Origin: Dyella_B sp966430775
GTDB lineage: Bacteria > Pseudomonadota > Gammaproteobacteria > Xanthomonadales > Rhodanobacteraceae
NCBI GenBank assembly: GCA_966430775.1
Contig: CBJMMB010000176.1
Location: 1 to 5,403 of the forward strand
Direction: 5' to 3'
DNA length: 5,403 bases
Part shown: one piece after another, positions 1-5,403 of the stretch
Layout: the number at the start of each line of letters is the position of its first letter
Position numbering within the stretch: the first letter of the stretch is position 1
The notes under the pieces: generated by a model
What the model was told of the DNA's origin: nothing
The model's input: the letters and a program-made list of their open reading frames with translations, nothing else
Databases searched by the model: none
Position numbers and translations under genes: made by a program

Positions 1-1685
1 CCCAGATCCTGCAGCACGGCGCCGGAGGTGGTGCGCACCAGCGGATCGTCGTCCACGATCACCACGCGCAGGCTAAGCGAGGCATGTGTCGGCTTGGTCG
101 ATACCAGCGCCGGCGCCATGTCGCCCGCTTCGTGCGCCACCTGCGGATTCACGCTGGGCAGCCACATCTCCACGCGCGTGCCGAACCCCTTGCTGCTCTT
201 GATCACCAGGCGCCCGCCCGATTGCTCGGCCAGGCCGTGCACCATCGACAAGCCGAGGCCCGTGCCCTTGCCCACCCCCTTGGTGGTGAAGAACGGTTCG
301 GTCGCCTTGGTCAGCGTTTCCTCGTCCATGCCCTCGCCTTCGTCGGTGACCGAAAGGCAGACGTAGTCGCCTGGCGCAAGCCGCGTGGAATGCGTGGCGT
401 TGATGGTGACGTTGCGCGCGGCAATGGTCAGGTTGCCGCCTTCATCCATGGCGTCGCGCGCGTTCACCGCCAGGTTCATCAGTGCGAGCTCGAGCTGGTT
501 CGCATCGGTTTTCACAGCGTTGAGCGCCGCCGGGAACATGGTGCGGATATTGATCTGCGGGCCCAGCGAGCGGCGCAGCAGTTCGGTCATGTTGGCCACC
601 AGCGACACGATGTCGACCGGCGCCACGCGCAACTCCTGCTTGCGCGCGAAGGCCAGCATGCGCTGCGTCAACGCCGCGCCGCGCTGCACCGCCGATTGCG
701 CGTTCTGCGCCAGCCGGCGCAGCGGCGAATCCTGCGGCAGCTTCAGCTCCATCATGTCCAGGCAGCTCTGGATCACCATCAGCAGATTGTTGAAATCGTG
801 GGCCACGCCCCCGGTGAGCTTGCCGATGGCTTCGGTCTTCTGCGACTGGAACAGTGCCTCGCGTGCGCGGTCCAGTTCCTGCGCGGCTTCGCGCTGTTCG
901 GTCACGTCACGCGTGATCTTGGCGAAACCGATCAATTCGCCGTCGTCACCCAGGATGCGATCCACGATCACGTGCGCCCAGAAACGCGTGCCGTCCCTGC
1001 GTACGCGCCAGCCTTCGGTTTCCACGCGCCCGTGGATCGCGGCGCGCGCCAGGTTTTTCTGCGGTTCGCCCGCATCCCGGTCGGCCTGCGTATAGAACGA
1101 GGAAAAATGCTTGCCGATGATTTCCTCGGGCTTGTAGCCCTTGATGCGCTCGGCGCCGTAGTTCCAGCTGGACACATGGCCATCCTTGTCCAGCATGAAG
1201 ATCGCGTAGTCGGTCACGCTCTGCACCAGCAGGCGGAATTGTTCCTGGCTGCGGCGCAAGGTCTTCTCCGCTTCCTTGCGATCAGGAAGCGCGCGCGCGA
1301 TTTTCACGAAGCCGGTCAATGCACCGTTTTCGTCGCGCACCGGTTCGGTCACCGTGTGCGCCCAATACGACTCCCCGTTCTTGCGCAGGCGCCAGTTCTC
1401 GCATTCGTGGCGGCCATCGTTGCGGGCGATGTCCAGCTCACGGCGTGGAAGGTTTTCGTCCCGCTCCTGCTGCGGATAAAAACGTTCGATATGGTGGCCG
1501 ATCATCTCCTCGGCGCGATAACCCGTCATGCTTTCCGCGCCGGGGTTCCAGCTGACCACCACGCCGCGCGTATCGAGCATGAAAATGGCGTAGTCCTTGA
1601 TCGACTCGACCATCAGACGGTACCTGTTTTCGGCCGCCTGCGATGAAAGAGAAGTAGCGGCAATCTTCGTAGATGGGTTTGCCAT
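1..1685 (-). CDS. Hybrid sensor histidine kinase, tandem PAS-PAS-HisKA-HATPase-receiver (3' end cut by window)
   Basis: I translated 561 codons; the gene runs off the left edge, so its C-terminus is missing. It is predicted to autophosphorylate on His and pass phosphate to its own receiver. Domains: PAS 1 at about residues 22-140 and PAS 2 at about 150-268; HisKA at about 280-350 with the H-box GGVAHDFNNLL, phospho-acceptor H296; HATPase at about 390-512 with N-box NLAVNARDAM (N408), G1 DEGEG (D448), F-box EPFFTTK and G2 GKGTGLGL (from G472); then a receiver starting at about 539 with the acidic-pocket sequence VVIVDDDPLV (D545-D547). The receiver's phospho-acceptor Asp lies outside the window. 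No transmembrane segment or signal peptide is visible, so it is probably cytosolic. The start is the ATG at 1685-1683: an in-frame TAA lies at 1694-1692, so no longer form is possible, and AAAGG sits just upstream at a short 3-base spacing. The next gene is divergent. The ligand is not readable from sequence; the kinase assignment is firm. Confidence 0.95.
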   Translation of the reverse strand, partial: MANPSTKIAATSLSSQAAENRYRLMVESIKDYAIFMLDTRGVVVSWNPGAESMTGYRAEEMIGHHIERFYPQQERDENLPRRELDIARNDGRHECENWRLRKNGESYWAHTVTEPVRDENGALTGFVKIARALPDRKEAEKTLRRSQEQFRLLVQSVTDYAIFMLDKDGHVSSWNYGAERIKGYKPEEIIGKHFSSFYTQADRDAGEPQKNLARAAIHGRVETEGWRVRRDGTRFWAHVIVDRILGDDGELIGFAKITRDVTEQREAAQELDRAREALFQSQKTEAIGKLTGGVAHDFNNLLMVIQSCLDMMELKLPQDSPLRRLAQNAQSAVQRGAALTQRMLAFARKQELRVAPVDIVSLVANMTELLRRSLGPQINIRTMFPAALNAVKTDANQLELALMNLAVNARDAMDEGGNLTIAARNVTINATHSTRLAPGDYVCLSVTDEGEGMDEETLTKATEPFFTTKGVGKGTGLGLSMVHGLAEQSGGRLVIKSSKGFGTRVEMWLPSVNPQVAHEAGDMAPALVSTKPTHASLSLRVVIVDDDPLVRTTSGAVLQDL

Positions 1686-1813
1686 GCGCCTTTAAGCCGT
1701 CATAACCATGGAGCGAAAATGTGAAGAAGTGATGAAGAAAACACGGCATCCTCCCCTGCAAGAACGCAGCCAGCATCTACGTCAAAGGTTTGCAAAGTGT
1801 CACCGTCCGATCA

Positions 1814-1838
1814 CACGCACAATGGACACCTGTGTGTG
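1814..1838. repeat. Imperfect hairpin, CA-rich/TG-rich arms
   Basis: Bases 1814-1821 (CACGCACA) can pair with 1831-1838 (TGTGTGTG): eight pairs including one G-U, around a nine-base loop. There is no U-run after it, so it does not look like a terminator. It lies upstream of the promoter candidate at 1845-1873, so it may equally be a DNA site or simply a low-complexity CA/TG stretch. Confidence 0.3.
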
Positions 1839-1844
1839 CTCCGA

Positions 1845-1873
1845 TTGTGAACCTCAAGCAAGCTTCATGTAAG
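1845..1873 (+). promoter_or_regulatory. Weak sigma70-like promoter candidate for the formate dehydrogenase operon
   Basis: TTGTGA at 1845-1850 matches four of six bases of the -35 consensus. After exactly 17 bases, TGTAAG at 1868-1873 matches four of six of the -10 consensus. Transcription would start near 1880 and leave a leader of about 157 bases before the ATG at 2037. The -10 falls inside the palindrome at 1866-1879, which would suit a repressor site over the promoter. Two 4/6 hexamers at ideal spacing are not rare by chance, so this is only the best candidate by eye. Confidence 0.22.
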
Positions 1874-1879
1874 TACATG
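1866..1879. repeat. Perfect inverted repeat CATGTA-AG-TACATG, possible operator
   Basis: Two perfect six-base arms flank a two-base spacer. The arms do not extend outwards (T opposite T). The repeat lies in the divergent intergenic region about 160 bases before the dehydrogenase start and overlaps the -10 of the promoter candidate. Dyad symmetry of this size is typical of a site for a dimeric regulator, but I do not recognise the family. The repeat itself is certain; its function is inferred. Confidence 0.4.
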
Positions 1880-1903
1880 TTGCTCATTTTGGGAAGTGCA
1901 AAT

Positions 1904-1913
1904 GGGCATGCCC
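1904..1913. repeat. Ten-base perfect palindrome GGGCATGCCC
   Basis: This is a self-complementary 10-mer in the leader region of the dehydrogenase operon. Flanking TTGGG (1889-1893) and CCCAA (1912-1916) could form an alternative, larger stem using the same C-run, so two mutually exclusive pairings are possible in RNA. It is short enough to be chance in GC-rich DNA. Confidence 0.25.
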
Positions 1914-2011
1914 CAAGCGCTTCACCCTTGCCTCACCCTGGCTAACCGCACCGCATACGACGACGGTGGCAAAACGGCAGGGACGCGCTGATGTACCAGC
2001 ACAGGCGCCTA

Positions 2012-2023
2012 TCGATGCATCGA
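2012..2023. repeat. Twelve-base perfect palindrome TCGATGCATCGA just before the dehydrogenase start
   Basis: This is a gapless 12-base palindrome ending 13 bases before the ATG at 2037. It abuts the only Shine-Dalgarno-like bases, GAGG at 2022-2025, which are weak and spaced 11 bases from the start. It could be a protein-binding site, or it could affect ribosome loading. A hairpin with no loop would be poor in RNA, so a DNA site is the likelier role if it has one. Confidence 0.35.
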
Positions 2024-2036
2024 GGCCGAGCTTCCC

Positions 2037-5009
2037 ATGTCAGATGACGCCTGCAACGTACTTATCAATGGGTTCGAACGCAAACTTCAACCCGCAGAGA
2101 ACTTGCTGAGCGGCCTAACGCGGCTGGGCATCGAGGTTCCGCACGTCTGCTACCTGAAAACGCTGGGCCCGCTGCAAACCTGCGACACCTGCATGGTGGA
2201 GGTCAACGGCAAACTGGTGCGCAGCTGCGCCACCACGGCCCAGGCGGGCGACGTCGTCATGACCGATTCGCCTGATGCCCTCAAGGCGCGCGAGGAAGCC
2301 ATGGACCGCATCCTCGCCAAGCACGAGCTGTATTGCACGGTATGCGAGAACAATACCGGCGACTGCGAGTTGCACAACGCCTTCGCCGAGATGGACATCG
2401 CCATCCAGCGCTACAAATTCACGCGAAAACCACACAACAAAGACGAATCCAATGCGTTCTACACCTACGACCCGGACCAGTGCATCCTGTGCGGACGTTG
2501 CGTGGAGGCGTGCCAGAACGTCGAAGTCAACGAGACGCTGAGCATCGACTACAGCGATCCGCATCCGCGCGTGCTGTGGGATGCCGGCAAGCCGATCGGC
2601 GAATCGAGCTGCGTCTCCTGCGGCCACTGCGTCACCGTATGCCCCTGCAACGCGCTGCTGGAACGCACGCTGCAACCGGATGCGGGCCCCTTCACCTCCA
2701 TCAAGGCCGATACCAAGCGCTCGATGATCGACTTCATCAAGGCGCTGGAGGATACGACCGGCGCGCCGCCGATCACCGCCATCTCCAAGATCGACGTCGC
2801 CCTGCGGCAACAGGAAATCAAGCGCACCAAGACCGTGTGCCCCTACTGCGGCGTGGGATGCGCGTTCGAGATGTGGACGCGCGGGCGCGAGATATTGAAA
2901 GTGCAGCCGGTGGAGCAAGCGCCGGTCAATGGCATCTCCACTTGCATCAAGGGCAAGTTCGCGTGGGATTTCGTCAACGCCAAGGAACGCCTCACCACCC
3001 CGCTGATTCGCGAGAACGGCCAGTTCCGCGAAGCCACCTGGGCCGAGGCGCTGGACCTGGTCGCCAAGCGGCTCAAGCAGATCCACGAACGATATGGGCC
3101 GAAATCGATCGGCTTTATCGGCTCCAGCAAAGCCAGCAATGAAGAAGCGTATCTGACGCAGAAGATCGCGCGGCTGATCTTTCGCACCAACAGCGTGGAC
3201 AACTCCTCGCGCTATTGCCAGAACCCCGCCACGCAAGGCTTGTTCCGCACCGTGGGTTACGGTGGCGATGCCGGGTCGATCAAGGACATCGAATCGGCCG
3301 CGCTGGTGATCCTGGTCGGCTCCAACACCGCCGAATGCCATCCGGTGATTGCTGCGCGCATCAAGGCGGCGCACAAGCTGCGCGGGCAGAAGCTGATCGT
3401 GGTCGATCCGCGCAAGCACGAGATGGCGGCGCGCGCAGACATCCACCTGAAGGTAAAAAGCAGCACCGACCTGGCATGGGCCTGCGCCACTGCGCGCTAC
3501 ATCTTCGATCACGGGCTGGAAGACCAGGCGTTTCTCAGCACGCACGTCAACGGCCTGGACGAATTCCGCGCATCGCTGGAACCGTTCACGCTGGCATTCG
3601 CCGAGCGCATCACCGGCCTTGCGCAAGCGCAGATCGTGCAAGCGGCGGAGATGATCGCGCAGGCACCATCTGTCTGCCTGCTGTGGGCGATGGGCATCAC
3701 GCAGCACAGCCATGGTTCGGACACCAGCACGGCCTTGTCGAATCTGTTGCTGGTCACCGGCAATTACGGCCGCCCCGGCACCGGCGGCTATCCCATGCGC
3801 GGCCACAACAACGTGCAGGGCGCCAGCGATTTCGGTTGCCTGAAGAACGTGTATCCGGGCTACGAAAAAGTCACCGAACCGGAAGTGCGCGAACGCTGGG
3901 CCAAGGCCTGGGGCGTGCCGCCGGAACATCTGTCCGATGAAGTGGGGCTGGACAACTTCAGCATGGTGGAGAAGGCGTCCAAGGGCGAAGTGAAGGCGAT
4001 GATGGTGATCGGCGAGGAAACCGCCATTTCCGACGCCGATACGCAGAACGTGATCAAGGCGTTCAAGCAACTCGAATTCTTCGTAGTGCTGGATATCTTC
4101 CCCAGCCGTACTGCCGAATTCGCCGACGTGATCCTGCCCGCCTGCGCCAGCGTGGAAAAGGACGGCAGCTTCGTCAACACCGAGCGCCGCATCCAACGCT
4201 TCTACAAAGCGATGGAACCGCTCGGCGACAGCCGCCCCGACTGGCAGATCCTTACCGAACTGGCCAAACAGCTTGGCCACGATTGGGGCTATACGCATCC
4301 GTCGCAGATCATGGCCGAATGCGCCGGTATCGCGAAGATGTTCGCCGGCGTCAGCTACGAGCGGCTGGAAGGCTGGAAATCCCTGCAGTGGCCGGTGAAG
4401 GAAGACGGTACCGATACGCCCCTGCTCTATACCGACGGTTTTCATTTCCCCGATCGCAAGGCGAAGCTGCACCCGGTGAAGTGGGAAGCGCCAGCCGAAG
4501 AAGCCGACGCGACCTATGACATCCTGCTCGACAACGGCCGCCTGCTGGAACATTTCCAATCCACCAACCAGAGCGGACGCGGCCCGCGCGTGCGGCATGA
4601 ATCGCCGCACTGGTTCGTGGAAATCAGCCCTGAGCTGGCCGCCGAACACGGCATCGAAGACGGCACCTGGCTGCGCATCATCTCGCGTCGCGCGCAGGTA
4701 GACGTGCGCGCCACCGTTACCGATCGCGTCAGCGGCAAAACCATGTACCTGCCTATTCATCACTCCAAGCCCGGCGTCAACATGCTGACCGGCGAACATC
4801 ACGATGCGGAGGTCAACACGCCCGCCTACAAGGAACTGGCCGTGCGCATCGAGAAACTGCCGCAGCCGAAAGGCGAACCGCCGCTGCCGTATCGCAATCA
4901 CCGCTACGGCAAACCCACGCCCAACCTTGGGCCCGATGCGGAACAGAAATGGAAGCGCCCGGAATACGAAGAACCGCCGGCGACCATCGAACATCCCGAG
5001 ACACTCTAA
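2037..5009 (+). CDS. fdhF: Molybdopterin/FeS formate dehydrogenase, alpha (catalytic) subunit, FdhF/ForC-like
   Basis: A complete 990-residue protein predicted to oxidise formate to CO2 at a Mo (or W) bis-MGD centre in the cytoplasm; there is no Tat signal. Domains: [2Fe-2S] ferredoxin-like (C38, C49, C52, C64); NuoG-type His-Cys3 [4Fe-4S] (H96, C100, C103, C110); double [4Fe-4S] ferredoxin (C149/C152/C155/C159 and C192/C195/C198/C202); MopB [4Fe-4S] (C268, C271, C275, C303) with K305 after it; catalytic region at about 320-745; MGD-binding domain at about 826-938; a Pro-rich charged tail from about 940. C394 (SRYCQNP) is the expected Mo ligand and is a normal TGC codon. R588 in PMRGHNNVQGA matches the substrate Arg. 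The usual His after the Cys is Gln395. The ATG at 2037 is the first start after the in-frame TGA at 1989; its ribosome site is weak. It resembles B. subtilis YjgC/YrhE and staphylococcal FdhF. An oxidoreductase with a different substrate in this superfamily remains possible. Confidence 0.93.
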   Translation: MSDDACNVLINGFERKLQPAENLLSGLTRLGIEVPHVCYLKTLGPLQTCDTCMVEVNGKLVRSCATTAQAGDVVMTDSPDALKAREEAMDRILAKHELYCTVCENNTGDCELHNAFAEMDIAIQRYKFTRKPHNKDESNAFYTYDPDQCILCGRCVEACQNVEVNETLSIDYSDPHPRVLWDAGKPIGESSCVSCGHCVTVCPCNALLERTLQPDAGPFTSIKADTKRSMIDFIKALEDTTGAPPITAISKIDVALRQQEIKRTKTVCPYCGVGCAFEMWTRGREILKVQPVEQAPVNGISTCIKGKFAWDFVNAKERLTTPLIRENGQFREATWAEALDLVAKRLKQIHERYGPKSIGFIGSSKASNEEAYLTQKIARLIFRTNSVDNSSRYCQNPATQGLFRTVGYGGDAGSIKDIESAALVILVGSNTAECHPVIAARIKAAHKLRGQKLIVVDPRKHEMAARADIHLKVKSSTDLAWACATARYIFDHGLEDQAFLSTHVNGLDEFRASLEPFTLAFAERITGLAQAQIVQAAEMIAQAPSVCLLWAMGITQHSHGSDTSTALSNLLLVTGNYGRPGTGGYPMRGHNNVQGASDFGCLKNVYPGYEKVTEPEVRERWAKAWGVPPEHLSDEVGLDNFSMVEKASKGEVKAMMVIGEETAISDADTQNVIKAFKQLEFFVVLDIFPSRTAEFADVILPACASVEKDGSFVNTERRIQRFYKAMEPLGDSRPDWQILTELAKQLGHDWGYTHPSQIMAECAGIAKMFAGVSYERLEGWKSLQWPVKEDGTDTPLLYTDGFHFPDRKAKLHPVKWEAPAEEADATYDILLDNGRLLEHFQSTNQSGRGPRVRHESPHWFVEISPELAAEHGIEDGTWLRIISRRAQVDVRATVTDRVSGKTMYLPIHHSKPGVNMLTGEHHDAEVNTPAYKELAVRIEKLPQPKGEPPLPYRNHRYGKPTPNLGPDAEQKWKRPEYEEPPATIEHPETL

Positions 5010-5403
5010 TGGCCGAACCCATCAGCTATCAGCCCAAGCCCCCGAAGATCGGCCCCACCGCGCGCGAGGAACTGGAGCAGTTGCTGGAAACCCTGCACGG
5101 TTCCGGACTGCTGCGTTTGGCCAACGATCTTGCCGCCGGCAGGCAGGATATCGTCGGCATACTTTTCGAAGGCCTCAATCTCGAAAGCTCGCGCTACGCG
5201 GTGCAGAACATTGCCGCCTTGCTGATGATGCTTGGACAGATTCCACCCTCACGCTTCTACAAGATCACCAGCACGGTGAAAGATGCGCTGCTGGCTGCGG
5301 CGGAAGAACCTCCAGCGGAGAAAGAGCCGCCGGGCGTGCGGGGGTTATACAAAGCGCTGAAGGACGAAGAGACATGGCGTGCGCTTTCGCCGCTGGTGCA
5401 AGG
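5009..5403 (+). CDS. DUF1641 family protein, partner of formate dehydrogenase (ForE/YjgD/YrhD-like; 3' end cut by window)
   Basis: 131 codons are visible and the frame is open at the window edge. The ATG at 5009-5011 shares its A with the dehydrogenase TAA stop (TAATG), and there is no good ribosome site, so translation is probably coupled and roughly equimolar. The protein opens with a Pro-rich stretch, then a helical region (about 18-45: ELEQLLETLHGSGLLRLAND), a hydrophobic segment at about 48-80 (IVGILFEGLN, then NIAALLMMLGQ), an acidic Pro/Glu linker (about 99-108), and GVRGLYKALKDEETWRALSPL at about 109-129 (the Gly-Leu...Leu-Lys-Asp pattern typical of DUF1641 C-termini). The family is paired with this kind of dehydrogenase in Bacillus and many other bacteria, where it is reported as a subunit linking the enzyme to the membrane. 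I see no metal-binding cysteines and no strong transmembrane helix. The family call rests on pattern plus context. Confidence 0.85.
   Translation, partial: MAEPISYQPKPPKIGPTAREELEQLLETLHGSGLLRLANDLAAGRQDIVGILFEGLNLESSRYAVQNIAALLMMLGQIPPSRFYKITSTVKDALLAAAEEPPAEKEPPGVRGLYKALKDEETWRALSPLVQ

Larger units (their letters stand above)
1686..2036. other. Divergent intergenic control region between the kinase and formate dehydrogenase genes
   Basis: These 351 bases separate two divergently transcribed genes, so they should carry the promoters of both. I see no credible protein gene and no RNA gene. The region contains several short inverted repeats (1814-1838, 1866-1879, 1904-1913 and 2012-2023), an 8-base palindrome TTTGCAAA at 1789-1796, and TCCGAT twice as a direct repeat (1806-1811 and 1840-1845). 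For the kinase the best minus-strand promoter I can find is TTCACA at 1725-1720 with TATGAC at 1704-1699. Its 15-base spacer is too short, and it would place the transcript start almost at the ATG, so I do not call it. A weak candidate for the plus-strand operon is listed separately. No good match to an FNR box, a complete CRP box or a sigma54 promoter was found by eye. Confidence 0.75.

Noticed and set aside
84..1646. A 520-codon open frame on the plus strand opposite the histidine kinase
   Set aside because: It is the in-phase antisense of the kinase, open for the same codon-bias reason. The kinase on the other strand has all its catalytic motifs in order, while this product is His/Arg/Ala-rich and unlike any family.
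1438..1776. A 112-codon minus-strand frame covering the kinase start and part of the intergenic region
   Set aside because: It is out of frame with the kinase and its overlap is a shadow of the PAS 1 coding sequence. The part unique to it has no ribosome site or domain.
1811..1850. CRP/FNR-like half sites TCACA (1811-1815) and TGTGA (1846-1850)
   Set aside because: The halves are in the wrong order and about 30 bases apart; no second half occurs at the six-base spacing of a real CRP site, and no FNR-type dyad is present.
1939..1954. Possible sigma54 promoter (TGGC then GC) upstream of the dehydrogenase
   Set aside because: The GG-to-GC spacing is 11 bases instead of the strictly required 10, and the remaining consensus bases do not match.
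2037..2700. Reading the gene as NADH dehydrogenase subunit G (NuoG)
   Set aside because: The N-terminal FeS domains are NuoG-like, but the full MopB catalytic region with a Mo-ligand Cys, substrate Arg and C-terminal MGD-binding domain, plus the DUF1641 neighbour, fits formate dehydrogenase.
3216..3218. Selenocysteine at the catalytic position
   Set aside because: The codon is TGC (Cys394), and there is no in-frame TGA anywhere in the gene, so no selenocysteine insertion is needed.
2115..4994. A 959-codon open frame on the minus strand antisense to the formate dehydrogenase
   Set aside because: It uses the same codon boundaries as the sense gene, so it stays open simply because the sense frame lacks TTA, CTA and TCA codons. 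The translation is low-complexity Arg/Ala/Gly/His/Asp-rich with no recognisable domain.

Overview
The window looks like a stretch of chromosome from a GC-rich proteobacterium. Third codon positions are strongly G/C-biased in all three genes. The in-phase antisense frames stay open for long distances because the sense frames avoid TTA, CTA and TCA. Gene content would suit a gammaproteobacterium of the Xanthomonadales type (Dyella/Rhodanobacter-like) or a betaproteobacterium. That placement is an impression from protein style and is weak; nothing here fixes the taxon.

Layout. Positions 1-1685 (minus strand, 3' end cut by the window edge) encode a soluble hybrid sensor histidine kinase: two closely similar tandem PAS domains, a HisKA/HATPase kinase core and the start of a C-terminal receiver domain. 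Positions 1686-2036 are a 351-base divergent intergenic region. It has no convincing gene, but it holds several short palindromes, a weak sigma70-like promoter candidate and two tiny overlapping reading frames leading to the next gene. Positions 2037-5009 (plus) encode a complete 990-residue cytoplasmic molybdopterin/iron-sulfur formate dehydrogenase catalytic subunit. Positions 5009-5403 (plus, 3' end cut) begin a DUF1641 protein whose ATG overlaps the dehydrogenase stop codon (TAATG).

How the genes fit together. The dehydrogenase and DUF1641 genes form a translationally coupled pair, the same arrangement as Bacillus subtilis yjgC-yjgD and yrhE-yrhD (the ForC/ForE type). They lack the diaphorase genes that precede the alpha subunit in NAD-dependent fds operons. 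The likely role is formate oxidation with electrons passed through the large subunit's FeS chain to a partner other than FdsB/FdsG, possibly at the membrane through the DUF1641 protein. The catalytic centre keeps the Mo-ligand Cys and the substrate Arg, but has Gln where classical formate dehydrogenases have His. The divergent kinase could sense a related redox or metabolic signal, but only adjacency supports that.

The most interesting items are this non-canonical formate dehydrogenase/DUF1641 module and the palindrome-rich control region between it and the kinase. I saw no mobile element, CRISPR array, tRNA or rRNA.
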